The notes under the pieces were generated by a model that saw nothing but the letters and a program-made list of their open reading frames with translations, did not search any database and was not told the origin of the DNA. From assembly GCA_963556195.1 (NCBI GenBank), contig OY744516.1, forward strand, positions 35,396,778-35,460,777: a DNA stretch of 64,000 bases, given 5' to 3'. How positions within the stretch are numbered: the first letter of the stretch is position 1; each line of letters opens with the position of its first letter. A program made the position numbers and the translations under genes. Of the stretch, positions 1 through 11,149 are shown piece after piece. Origin of the DNA: Sepiola atlantica (lineage: Eukaryota; Mollusca; Cephalopoda; Sepiida; Sepiolidae).

Positions 1-133
1 ATATATATATATCTATCTATCTATATCTATATATATCTATCTATATCTATATATCTATCTATATCTGTATATATCTATATATCTATCTATATCTATATAT
101 CTATCTATATCTGTATATATCTATATATCTATC
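1..133. repeat. (TA)n/(ATCT)n microsatellite
   Basis: Compound ATAT and ATCTATCT tract at the window edge, ending directly at the TA target site of the MITE at 136. Confidence 0.95.
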
Positions 134-135
134 TA

Positions 136-517
136 CAGGGTGGGCCAAAATAAGGGTCCTATCTTTAAATTTGAATAACTTGAATTTGAATAACTTCCAC
201 AAAATAAAAGTTAAACTCACCAAACTTTATGTGTGTGTAGACTGACCATTCCGAGATTTTTTGAAATAAACAAAACAAATTTTAGCCGAAAAACACTTAA
301 AACTTACAAAAACTAAAGTATTGTTTTTTACACTGTTTTGAGTTTTTTAAGCAAAAATAATGTTTTCTAAATGAGGGTACGTTCCTTAGGGCTAATACGG
401 CTCATGCTTGCTTAGGAAGGGGTCCTTTACTTATTCTAAAAAAAAAAAATTTAAAAAATCAATAAATAAAAAAGTTATGAATTTTTAAAAATAGGACCCT
501 TATTTTTGCCCACCCTG
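136..517. mobile_element. Tc1/mariner-type MITE, copy 1
   Basis: A 382-bp element with terminal inverted repeats CAGGGTGGGCC(A/A)AAATAAGGG... and ...CCTTATTTTTGCCCACCCTG, flanked by TA on both sides (134-135 and 518-519). It has no transposase frame. A near-identical copy in opposite orientation is at 40630-41018. TA target and TIR type indicate a non-autonomous Tc1/mariner-superfamily element. Confidence 0.85.
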
Positions 518-840
518 TATATCTATATATGTATATATATATATATGTTGTTGATTTTAGTTTGTTTTATGTCATATACTATGTCTAATTGTGTGAATTT
601 GCATCTGTTTCCTAATAAACATTGAATCACGGGACGTGTTAGCTTTTCTTTGCTTTGAAACTGACAATAAATCATAGCATGACATAACTTTTATCGGTCA
701 ATTAATTAATCTTTATATATATATACATAAAATTGAACAAGAAAAACTGGGAATTATTTGTTCATTGACATTTCTTTTATTGTTCAAAGAATTTCTTAAG
801 ATGACTGCTTTGAAGGAAAACATAGAACTTAAGATTTGAA

Positions 841-1020
841 ATATGTGGTGCATCTATGACGTTGAAAGAATGTTTTCATTTTTCTTTTTTTTTTGAAAAA
901 AGCATAGACATTAAAAGTCAAAATATGTGGTGCATCTATGAAGTGAAAGAACGTTTTTCTCTTTCTGTTATTGAAAAAACATATACGGAAAAATTAAAAA
1001 TATGTGGTGCATCTATGAAG
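841..1020. repeat. Three-copy ~80-bp tandem repeat
   Basis: ATATGTGGTGCATCTATGA recurs at 841, 923 and 1000, each followed by related AT-rich sequence. Function unknown. Confidence 0.8.
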
Positions 1021-1288
1021 TGACTTAGCACTCATAAACTCTAACACAATTAAACAGCATAATGGCTTCTACAATTTATCTCCTTTAATCATTAAAATAA
1101 TACTGAACGAATAAAACTTAAATTTATATCCAGGCTAGCTATTTTTACAACACATTCCCAACAAAACTTTGTATATAGTGTTATATACAAAGTTTATTAA
1201 AAACAAAACAAAAAACATTCATCTCACTTTGTATACACATCATATTTTGAATTTTATCGTTTATGTTACATTATGTTTATACCATCAC

Positions 1289-1560
1289 ATTTTTCTTCCT
1301 CATCTTTCTCTTCCTCTCATATTTTATCCTTTTTCTTCCTCATCTTTCTCTTCCTCTCATATTTTATCCTTTTTCTTCCTCATCTTTCTCTTCCTTTCAT
1401 ATTTCATCCTTTCTCTTTCTCTCATATTTTTTCTGCCACATCTTTCTCTTCCTCTCATATTTCATCTTTTTTCTTCCTCATCTTTCATCCTTTTTTTTCC
1501 TCATCTTTCTCTTCCTCTCATATTTCATTCTTTTTCTTCTCTCTATTTTCTTCTGTTCTC
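1289..1560. repeat. Pyrimidine-strand ~40-bp minisatellite
   Basis: About seven degraded copies of a C/T-only unit containing CTTCCTCATCTTTCTCTTCC, about 100 bp upstream of the dystrobrevin acceptor at 1664. The open frames across it are low-complexity artefacts of the repeat. Confidence 0.85.
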
Positions 1561-1663
1561 TTTTTTGTATTCATAATTCTCTTTCCGTCTCTCAATCAGT
1601 CCATATAACTCTTTTCATTCGCAACTCTAGCTTTCTTAAGAATTGAAAATTTTACTTTTTCAG

Positions 1664-1937
1664 AATCACAGTTCTCCACGCTCGACACCAAATAGTAGTC
1701 CTCGATCCCGAGGTGGGGGTCACTCACCGGTTGCAACCTTGCCTAGCAAAGGAAGTTCCCCAAGCACACCTATGGAGGCCTTGGCTGGTTTGGCAGTTGG
1801 TGGAGATTTGCGTCAAGCCTTTAGTCAAATTGGCACAGGGCCGTCTTCCAGCGTTCGAAATTTACGAAATGACCTCCTTGTTGCTGCTGATTCTGTGACA
1901 AATGCCATGTCCTCTCTTGTCAAAGAACTAAATTCAG
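1664..1937 (+). CDS. DTNA-like: Dystrobrevin, C-terminal region exon 1 of 5 in window
   Basis: This exon encodes 91 codons plus one base. It starts after a pyrimidine-rich acceptor ending in CAG and stops before the donor G|GTATGA (phase 1). The N-terminal part is a Ser/Pro-rich linker (HSSPRSTPNSSPRSR). It is followed by GGDLRQAFSQ and then NLRNDLLVAADS and SSLVKELNS, blocks that I recognise from the region after the coiled coils in vertebrate alpha- and beta-dystrobrevin. Dystrobrevin is a cytoplasmic scaffold of the dystrophin-glycoprotein complex; it binds dystrophin through coiled coils and recruits syntrophins. Those domains would be encoded upstream of the window. The frame stays open into the intron as far as a (TA)n tract, but the donor and the in-frame join to 11096 support splicing. 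Family identity is from recalled motifs; no alignment was run. Confidence 0.87.
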
Positions 1938-2008
1938 GTATGAAATTATGGCATTTTATTTCTATTTCTTCCCTTGGGGAAAAAAAAAATCAACTGTTCG
2001 ATGTATTG

Positions 2009-2030
2009 TTATATATATATATATATATAA

Positions 2031-2088
<58 letters not shown>

Positions 2089-2097
2089 ATATATATA
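2009..2097. repeat. (TA)n microsatellite
   Basis: Long alternating TA tract with two AAAG interruptions, in the intron after dystrobrevin exon 1. Confidence 0.95.
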
Positions 2098-2215
2098 AAA
2101 ACTGTTGCTGTTCTTTAATGGGTTTTTTTCACATTGTCTTAAAAAATAAACAGGTGTCAACAAATTTTATGTATATCCAGTAATTTTGCATTTCCCCAAA
2201 TTTTGTACTGTTACA

Positions 2216-2460
2216 GGCCAATTTGGCATAATGGTTAGAGTGTTTGCTAATAGGCTGGGAGACGAGGGTTCAATCCTTGGTTGAGTCATACCAAAGACTA
2301 AATAAATGGTACTTGATGGCCCCTTGCTTAAACACTTAGCATTATAAGGTGATGATCAAAGGTAAGTTGAGTAATCCTGGGAAAGAAGTAGTGCCCTCTC
2401 CTACATTTCGGTATAATAACTAATGAAAAGGAAGTCTTTGGGTCGCCATAACCAGTAAAT
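2216..2460 (+). mobile_element. tRNA-like SINE
   Basis: The head has an A-box-like segment (TTGGCATAATGGTTAGAG) and a B-box-like segment (GAGGGTTCAATCC) spaced as in a tRNA-derived pol III promoter. A non-tRNA body follows (CCAAAGACTAAATAAATGG ...). It does not fold as an intact tRNA gene. Confidence 0.6.
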
Positions 2461-2944
2461 CAAACATTTTTTTAATCTAAAATTTTCATCCATTGCAACA
2501 CCGATTTTCCAGCACTTGTTTTAATTAAAACAAAATCATGAGTGAAAACTATCACCAAACTAGTTTACTGGGCAGCCAACAGATGGCTCTGTGTGTAGCG
2601 TAGCATCAATTTATTTGTTTTCACTGCACCTGCTGGTTGTAATTTACCGTTTATTTTGAGATTATATCTTATTTTGCTTAAATTGAAACCGACTGCAGCG
2701 CAATGACTGATCCATGATTAGATTGATCTGCCATGTAAAATCTAACCAAACCCAATACATTAAGATAAGCTGTTGCAGAAGCATGGATGCCTTGAATCGC
2801 AGGAAGGTTGACTAGCCAAGGAAAACTTGGAAGTAAGACTGTACATAGTGGAATTTGGAGACAGCTGACCCACTGAACCATGAGGACTGGAGAGTGAGCT
2901 TTTGAAAAAAAAAAAAATTTTAACATAGTTCACACCAAACAAGA

Positions 2945-3050
2945 CAGACCGCCACTGTAAATGTAAAGGGGCTATTGAGAATTAGGGTGAAAGTTTAGGG
3001 GGTTATCCTAAGTTGGGAGCTGTGTAGCGAGATGTCATATCCCTTTTTTC
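2945..3050 (-). mobile_element. LINE family B 3'-end fragment
   Basis: Antisense copy of the 3' end also found at 16265 and 33650 (shared blocks GTAAAGGGGCTA, TGTAGCGAGATG). Truncated. Confidence 0.5.
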
Positions 3051-3182
3051 TGTCTGATAAAAAACAAAATCTTTTTTCTTTTTTTTATTGGCTTTATCAA
3101 CACAGATATTTTCCCTCATTTTTCTCTAAAATGTGTTTCCTTGACATTATTTTTCCTTTTGGTCCTTAATTTTGTGGTCTGT

Positions 3183-3290
<108 letters not shown>

Positions 3291-3469
3291 AGATTTACCG
3301 TGAAGCTGCAATGGGGTGTTGTTATTGGTTCCTTTCGAGTATTTATTATTGTTATATATATTTGCAAGTATATTATAAGGTTTACTAAAAAAAAATGAAT
3401 AAATAAAACAAACAAAAAAAGAGAGTCACTCTAGTTTAACATATATGTGGGTATGTAAATACTTCGATG

Positions 3470-6400
3470 AGCTGACCTCCTTCTCCTGTCTTGCATAGTT
3501 CTTGGTCATTCCTGACCCCAAAACTTTTAAATTGGCAGGCTGGTGTCTTACCTCTTGGTAAGAAGGCCATCTTTAGCCTTTATTCAAGCGTGATGGCGCC
3601 ACGATAAAAACAACGGTTTCTGGTTAGCCACATAACCAGTTTAGGGGTAGACTTTTTTTGTCAGCTAGCCTAGTAACCCCTTCCATCCCTATTGGGCTCT
3701 TGAAGGGCTTGTTTTTTTAGCTAGCCTGTTTTGAGCCCAGGGGATTGAATGCTGTTGGTGAGGTCTCTTTCAGGCTTGGTTTTTCTTGAAATGATTCTAC
3801 CTTTCTCTCCCTTTTTATTATTATGCCTTCTACAAATCCACACAACAAACACCTTACTATTTCCTATTGTAACACAGGTCTCAGGTAAAACATTCCTGAT
3901 GCTCAGTCCTTTCTCTTAGGCAAATCTCCTCACATCCTTGTTTTTGTGAGACTAATCTGGATGCTTCTATTGATAGCAACGATCTACATGTGGATGGTTA
4001 TACGCCTCTTGTCCGCTTAGACTCTTCTCTGCATTTGCATGGCCTTGCACGGGTCCCCAGCCTTAAATCTCATGGGTGTCTTTTTATCTGTCCGAGGTTA
4101 TTTTTGCTGCACTTCACTTCCTATTTGTTCTTTTTATACCGTTTCCCTTCTGACAATGACCGCTCTGTTGTTGATGCCATATCCAGCAGTATTGATTATG
4201 CATTTCAAATTCATCGGTCAAGCTCCATCTTTCTTTTTGGTAACTTCATTCCAACTGGCTCCCTTCTCTAACTGCATAGATCTAGCTGGTGAAATCTGTC
4301 TTAACTTTTCTGTCTCGTGACTTTTCCCAAATTGTCCCCTTCCCCACACGTTTTCCTGATAATGATGTTCATTAACCATCCTTACTTGATCTTTTTCTCA
4401 CTTCTGTTCCTGACTCATGCTATATTTCCTCTTCTCCTCCATTGTTTTTTTCTGGTCATCTTCTCCTCCATTGGGTTCTTCTAATCATGCTGTTGCTGAT
4501 GTTGAGGTTGATTTTTCGGTGAAGTCTTCTATTGATCGTCTCTTCCATAGAAAGACGTTCAACTACAGAAGGGCTGATTGGGATGGGCTTCAGTTTTGTA
4601 TGTGACGTTCCATGGGATGCTATCTTTGGTATGTCTCCGAATGAGGCTGCTAGGGGGGTTACTGACTGGTTTCTTGTTGGAATTGACACCTTCATTCCTC
4701 ACTGTAAGTTTCAAACCAAACCTCATTCTCCTCCCTGGTTTTCATCTGTTTGTGCTTTTACCATTGCCTATCGTAATTATTACTTTAATCAGTATTGTCG
4801 GGATGGTTCTGAGACTTCTAGACAATCCTACTGAAGAGCTAGCAATGTTTGCAAGAAAGCCATCTCTGAGGCTAAGTCTAGCTATTCTCAAAGGATTCGT
4901 GACTATCTCATCTCAAAGGGTTGGCTCTCATGATTTTTGGAGAATCTACAGTAGTGTTATTAATAGTGGCAAGTCTGCTATTCCTCCTCTTTTTAATGGT
5001 CTTCGGGTTATTTCATCTTCTAAAGATAGGCTGATCTCTTTGCTCGTATTTTTGCGGACAATTCTTCTTTTGATGATTTTGATGCTGTTCTTCCTTATTT
5101 TCCTTTGAAAAGTGATCAGTCTCTTGACTCTGTCATTATCACTCCAAAGATGGTTGCTAGGGTTCTTTCTGATCTTAACCAGTCTAAGGCTTCCAGTCCT
5201 GATTCAATTCCTGTTGTCGTTCTCAAGCGTTGTGTTCCTGAACTTACTTCTATCCTCTCTTAATTATTCAATCTCTGTTTGTCTCAGTTCTGTTTTCCTT
5301 CTTGTTTGAAGGAGTCCTCTGTTGTCCCTATCTTTAAAAATACTGGTGATCGGTCTGACCCAACTAAGTATCGTCCTGTTAGTATCTTCTCTGTTATTAG
5401 CAAAGTTTTTGAAAGGTTGGTCAACGGCAAGCCTGTTCATTTTTTGGAAAGTCTGGGCCTCTTTAGTATGGCTTTTGCAGTTTTCGTTCAACTGCTGATC
5501 TGTTGACTGTTGTAACGGAGCGGATCTGTCGGTTTATGGATAATTCAGGAGAGAGTAGAGCCATTGTGCTTGACATTTCGAAGGCATTTGACAGTGGCAT
5601 TCTGGTCTCCTACACAAACTTCAGAGTTATGGTATTGATGGTAAGGTTCTTGACATTATTAGGTCTTTTCTTTCTGATTGAAGTTCGCGAGTAACTTTGG
5701 ACGGCGTATCTTCATTTTTTTTTCCTATCAATGTTGATGTTACTCAGGGTTCTATTCTAGGTTCAACCCTGTTTCTTCTCTACATCAATGATCTTTCAGA
5801 GATTATTATTCAGAAAATTAACATCTATACCGATGATACCACTCCCTATTTTGATGTTGCTTCTCACCCATCTCCCCCGGATCAGTTGAAATATGCAGCT
5901 GATCTAGAAGTTGACCTTGGTTCAGTTGTTGATTGCGATATGAAATGGCTTGTTTCATTTAATCCTGTTAAGACTCAGCTTGTGTGTTTCAATCGTAGGC
6001 ATGTCCCATTTCTTCCTGAGATTCTCATGGATGGCTCTGCTCTTGAGGAGAAATCAACTCTGAAACTTCTTGGTCTTTCTCTCTCATCAAATCTTTCCTG
6101 AAGTTCATACATTAGATCCATTGCTGTTTCTGCTTCTCGTAAAGTCGGTTCTCTCTATCGCTTCAAACACTTTCTTACACCTGAGACTATTCTCTATCTC
6201 TACAGATCTACAATCAGAGCATGTATCGAGTACTATTGTCATATTTGGGCTGATGAATCTCTGTCCCATTTGAGGGTTCTTGATTAGGTGCAGAAACTTA
6301 TGTGTAATTTGATTGGCTACACCCTTTCTTCTTCTCTGTACCCTCTCTCTCACAGATGTGATGTTGCTAGTCTCAGTCTTTTCTATAAATACTATTATGG

Positions 6401-6690
6401 TATATGATCTATTTCCTGCTCCTTTTGTTCCAGCTTGTTGATCTAGTGGTCTCCATCAATTCGCTGTTTTGATACCTCATTGTAATAGAGCTTTCTATTC
6501 CAGTAGCTTCTTTCCAAGAATTACAAACTTGTGGAACTCTCTTCCTGCTGACTGTTTCCCTCCTACTTATAGCCTTAGTCTATTCAATACTAAGGCCAAT
6601 AGGCGTCTTTTGTCTTTGCGATAATCATATTTTGTTCTTGTTAGCTCCTTACATCAAGGGACTTCATGCCTTATCTGGAGCGATTTCTGT
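3470..6690 (+). pseudogene. LINE family A (Jockey/CR1-like), nearly full-length but decayed
   Basis: A non-LTR retrotransposon remnant of about 3.2 kb. The endonuclease region at about 3950-4720 shows SPSDNDRSVVDAISSSIDYA-like sequence and a degraded GDFN box (FGNFI). The reverse transcriptase at about 5130-6100 shows ESSVVPIFKNTGDRSDPTKY, the DISKAFD motif, QGSILGSTLFLLYIND and an altered YxDD box (IYTDD). The C-terminal segment at 6100-6620 resembles YCHIWADESLSHLRVLD. The pieces sit in different frames with several stops, so it is inactive. The 3' end ends TTAGCTCCTTACATCAAGGG and GGAGCG, followed by an A-rich run. Family resemblance is recalled; the clade was not tested. A minus-strand copy lies at 38870-39990. 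Confidence 0.88.
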
Positions 6691-6694
6691 AAAA

Positions 6695-7045
6695 AAAATG
6701 AAAAAAAAAAGCGGTCCGAGAAAAGAAGCTACCAACATAGAAAATCTTCCGGCATCTAGGGACCTCTACAGTGAAAGAGTGGGATGTTGCTGCTAGTCGG
6801 ATTGTTGAGGGGGTAAAAGTGCATTAAATTAATGGAAGTACTTATAAAAAAAGCACAGGGATGTAACACTGCAGTGTTTAGAGCTTGGAAGACAGTGCCT
6901 GACCTATTAGGTTAGAAATTCTTTTTTGCATCTTGACGAGGGAGAGGCTAGTGGTTGGTGCACCAGCCCAGATGTGGCAACAATACCTTTAGAGTTAATA
7001 GTAGATATGATTTTCCAGATGCAATGGGTTAATAGGTACAATTGA
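6695..7045 (-). mobile_element. LINE family B 3' fragment
   Basis: Antisense copy sharing GTGGTTGGTGCACCAGCC and AGGGACCTCTACAGTGAA with the copies at 16265 and 33650. It directly abuts the 3' end of LINE A. Confidence 0.7.
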
Positions 7046-7429
7046 CAGTGATACCCTTGGGAGTCAGCTTAAGTCATGCATAAGGGACAAATAGTTTGTT
7101 GGTTTCTTTTATCATAGATTCAAAGTTGAATTTCAGTCCCTGCCTAAAATTTTTAGTGAAGTTAGATTGTCATGTAAGGTAACACTATGATGCCTCTATC
7201 TTGAAGATAAGTACAAGTTACTTCTAGACTAAGGAAATGAATATTCATCATGAGAAAGAAAGCTCAAAGACAAATGGATTGTTTTTATAATCAACTCGAA
7301 TGCTGCAATGGTTAGGATTTCTGCTTTTGAGCAATTGGCTTTCAAATTGCTGCTTAGTAATAGTAGTTGATTATTTACATCATTTTCAGCATACAAAACA
7401 AGCCGCGCATGCGTGGTCCCTCTCTGTAT

Positions 7430-7860
7430 GTGACTCGATGTGGCGAGTGTAAAATGCAATAAATTTGGGCAATTTGGGGCATTTTTTACCCCCCTTTGAC
7501 CCCCTGGGGGCGCGAACCAGAATTTTTCTAAAGTCAAGGATGCTCATTTTATATCCAGAACAATTGCCTCTACATTTTGGCCAAGTTTCAGAGAAATTGA
7601 ATGGATGGATGAAAAGTTATAGGGCAAAAAATGTCATTTTTTGCCATTTTGGGGCTATTTGACCCCCTGGGAGGCTAACCAGATTTTTTTTCAAAAATCG
7701 GAGAATGTCACTTTCTAACCTGACAAAAGTTACAACTTCATGCAAAATTTCAGAGAAATTCAATGGATAGTTGCGGAGAAAAATCTGGATGGACGGACAT
7801 GCCTCAAAACATAAGTCCCTCAATTTTATAAATCGGGGGACCAATATAAAAGATGTAGAC
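7430..7860. repeat. Interspersed dimeric repeat
   Basis: Two diverged ~175-bp units, each with TTTGGGGC..., GACCCCCTGGG, AACCAGA.TTTTT and TTTCAGAGAAATT.AATGGAT, ending GGATGGACGGACATGCC. It is an unclassified interspersed repeat; open frames through it are not supported. Confidence 0.55.
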
Positions 7861-8263
7861 AATGCATATTATTATTATTATCGCAGGTGCTTCATGACTT
7901 GTTTGATTGTTTACTTGTAAGATATTGAATGGTCTTATGTCAAACTGGGCCGGTCTGAATATTGGATGTTTTAGAGGAAGTAAAAATAATGTGACCCTTT
8001 TGAGTTAAAGAATGAACAACTGATTTTCGGATGATTAATTATCATGCCAGACAGAAAGAATGCATTGGGATGGGGGTAAAAAATGATAAAGGGAGTGATG
8101 CAAAAGGATGACAAACAGACGTCAGATGGCAGAATAACAGAAACAACTAATAGCCAATGGTTTGCTCCTCTCTGAGGATTGGGGGGGGGGGGGGTACTCG
8201 TTCTGTGTCTTTTGAAATGTTATCAGAATCTCTACTACCCCTTAGCATGCACATACTATTAAC

Positions 8264-11021
8264 CAGAGTTGTAGAGTCGGAAGGTCTGACCCCGACAATT
8301 CCAAAATATCCAAATATTGGGTTAAAACATTTGACCCTTATTTTAAAGTCTTTTGATATTCAGTAATAATCGAAGTTGGGTTAAAACATTTGACCCCTTA
8401 TTTCAAAGTCTTTTAATATTCAGTAATAATCGAAGTTGGGTTAAAACATTTGACCCCTTATTTCAAAGTCTTTTAATATTCAGTAATAATCGAAGTTGGG
8501 TTAAAACATTTGACCCCTTATTTCAAAGTCTTTTAATATTCAGTAATAATCGAAGTTGGGTTAAAACATTTGACCCCTTATTTCAAAGTCTTTTAATATT
8601 CAGTAATAATCGAAGTTGGGTTAAAACATTTGACCCCTTATTTCAAAGTCTTTTAATATTCAGTAATAATCGAAGTTGGGTTAAAACATTTGACCCCTTA
8701 TTTCAAAGTCTTTTAATATTCAGTAATAATCGAAGTTGGGTTAAAACATTTGACCCCTTATTTCAAAGTCTTTTAATATTCAGTAATAATCGAAGTTGGG
8801 TTAAAACATTTGACCCCTTATTTCAAAGTCTTTTAATATTCAGTAATAATCGAAGTTGGGTTAAAACATTTGACCCCTTATTTCAAAGTCTTTTAATACT
8901 CAGTAATAATCGAAGTTGGGTTAAAACATTTGACCCCTTATTTCAAAGTCTTTTAATATTCAGTAATAATCGAAGTTGGGTTAAAACATTTGACCCCTTA
9001 TTTCAAAGTCTTTTAATATTCAGTAATAATCGAAGTTGGGTTAAAACATTTGACCCCTTATTTTAAAGTCTTTTGATATTCAGTAATAATGGAAGTTGGG
9101 TTAAAACATTTGACCCCTTATTTCAAAGTCTTTTAATATTCAGTAATAATCGAAGTTGGGTTAAAACATTTGACCCCTTATTTCAAAGTCTTTTAATATT
9201 CAGTAATAATCGAAGTTGGGTTAAAACATTTGACCCCTTATTTCAAAGTCTTTTAATATTCAGTAATAATCGAAGTTGGGTTAAAACATTTGACCCCTTA
9301 TTTTAAAGTCTTTTGATATTCAGTAATAATCGAAGTTGGGTTAAAACATTTGACCATTTATTTCAAAGTCTTTTAATATTCAGTAATAATCGAAGTTGGG
9401 TTAAAACATTTGACCCCTTATTTCAAAGTCTTTTAATATTCAGTAATAATCGAAGTTGGGTTAAAACATTTGACCCCTTATTTCAAAGTCTTTTAATATT
9501 CAGTAATAATCGAAGTTGGGTTAAAACATTTGACCCCTTATTTTAAAGTCTTTTAATATTCAGTAATAATCGAAGTTGGGTTAAAACATTTGACTCCTTA
9601 TTTTAAAGTCTTTTGATATTCAGTAATAATCGAAGTTGGGTTAAAACATTTGACCCCTTATTTTAAAGTCTTTTGATATTCAGTAATAATCGAAGTTGGG
9701 TTAAAACATTTGACCCCTTATTTTAAAGTCTTTTGATATTCAGTAATAATCGAAGTTGGATTAAAATTTTTGCCCTCTTATTTTAAAGTCTTTTAATATT
9801 CAGTAATAATCGAAGTTGGGTAAAAACATTTGACCCCTTATTTTAAAGTCTTTTGATATTCAGTAATAATCGAAGTTGGGTAAACACATTTGACCCCTTA
9901 TTTTAAAGTCTTTTAATATTCAGTAATAATCGAAGTTGGGTAAAAACATTTGACCCCTTATTTTAAAGTCTTTTAATATTCAGTAATAATCAAAGTTGGG
10001 TTAAAACATTTGACCCCTTATTTTAAAGTCTTTTAATATTCAGTAATAATCGAAGTTGGGTAAAAACATTTGACCCCTTATTTTAAAGTCTTTTAATATT
10101 CAGTAATAATCGAAGTTGGGTTAAAACATTTGACCCCTTATTTTAAAGTCTTTTAATATTCAGTAATAATCGAAGTTGGGTTAAAACATTTGACCCCTTA
10201 TTTTAAAGTCTTTTAATATTCAGTAATAATCGAAGTTGGGTTAAAACATTTGACCCCTTATTTTAAAGTCTTTTGATATTCAGTAATAATCGAAGTTGGG
10301 TTAAAACATTTGACCCCTTATTTTAAAGTCTTTTGATATTCAGTAATAATCGAAGTTGGGTTAAAACATTTGACCCCTTATTTTAAAGTCTTTTAATATT
10401 CAGTAATAATCGAAGTTGGGTTAAAACATTTGACCCCTTATTTTAAAGTCTTTTAATATTCAGTAATAATCGAAGTTGGGTTAAAACATTTGACCCCTTA
10501 TTTTAAAGTCTTTTAATATTCAGTAATAATCGAAGTTGGGTTAAAACATTTGACCCCTTATTTTAAAGTCTTTTGATATTCAGTAATAATCGAAGTTGGG
10601 TTAAAACATTTGACCCCTTATTTTAAAGTCTTTTAATATTCAGTAATAATCGAAGTTGGGTTAAAACATTTGACCCCTTATTTTAAAGTCTTTTGATATT
10701 CAGTAATAATCGAAGTTGGGTTAAAACATTTGACCCCTTATTTTAAAGTCTTTTAATATTCAGTAATAATCGAAGTTGGGTTAAAACATTTGACCCCTTA
10801 TTTTAAAGTCTTTTGATATTCAGTAATAATCGAAGTTGGGTTAAAACATTTGACCCCTTATTTTAAAGTCTTTTAATATTCAGTAATAATCGAAGTTGGG
10901 TTAAAACATTTGACCCCTTATTTTAAAGTCTTTTGATATTCAGTAATAATCGAAGTTGGGTTAAAACATTTGACTCGACTTCGACTCTTAACATTCTTAT
11001 GAGTCTGACTCCACAACCTTG
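8264..11021. mobile_element. hAT-like non-autonomous element containing a 60-bp array
   Basis: The left end CAGAGTTGTAGAGTCGGAAG and right end ...GAGTCTGACTCCACAACCTTG form short imperfect inverted repeats. They are flanked by near-identical 8-bp duplications, CTATTAAC (8256-8263) and CTATGAAC (11022-11029). TIR form and 8-bp target duplication fit the hAT superfamily. Nearly all of the interior is the tandem array described separately. No transposase is present. Confidence 0.68.
8318..10974. repeat. 60-bp tandem array, 44 copies
   Basis: The unit is AAAGTCTTTTRATATTCAGT + AATAATCGAAGTTGGGTTAA + AACATTTGACCCCTTATTTY, in strict 60-bp register from 8341. Two variants alternate, one with TTTC...TTTTAATATT and one with TTTT...TTTTGATATT. 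The TTTC variant removes a TAA in one frame, so 8353-9066 reads as a 20-residue periodic ORF. This is a by-product of a period divisible by three, inside a dystrobrevin intron. Confidence 0.97.
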
Positions 11022-11095
11022 CTATGAACCACTAATTTTCTTTTATTTTTTAAAATTAATTTGATCAAATGACTTTTGTTTGTTTTTTTATACAG

Positions 11096-11149
11096 AGGGC
11101 AGTGGTAGTGATGATGAAAGTAGTGCGAATGGAATGCTGGGAGCCACTG
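11096..11149 (+). CDS. DTNA-like: Dystrobrevin exon 2 of 5 (small acidic exon)
   Basis: This 54-nt exon has acceptor TTTTTTATACAG and donor ACTG|GTAAGT and is phase 1 at both ends. Joined to the previous exon it completes a Glu codon and reads EGSGSDDESSANGMLGAT. Vertebrate dystrobrevins have a comparable acidic Ser/Glu stretch directly after VKELNSE, so position and composition both fit. At 54 nt it could be skipped without a frame change. It lies about 75 bp downstream of the right end of the hAT-like element that carries the 60-bp array. I found no other exon between 1937 and this point. Confidence 0.75.

Noticed and set aside
1169..1646. Overlapping Phe/Ser/Leu-rich frames
   Set aside because: All three frames are open because the DNA is a pyrimidine minisatellite.
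8353..9546. Long open frames coding a 20-residue repeat protein (IFSNNRSWVKTFDPLFQSLL)
   Set aside because: The period is 60 bp, so any stop-free unit stays open. Units with TTTTAAAG close the frame, and the array sits inside a transposon in an intron.
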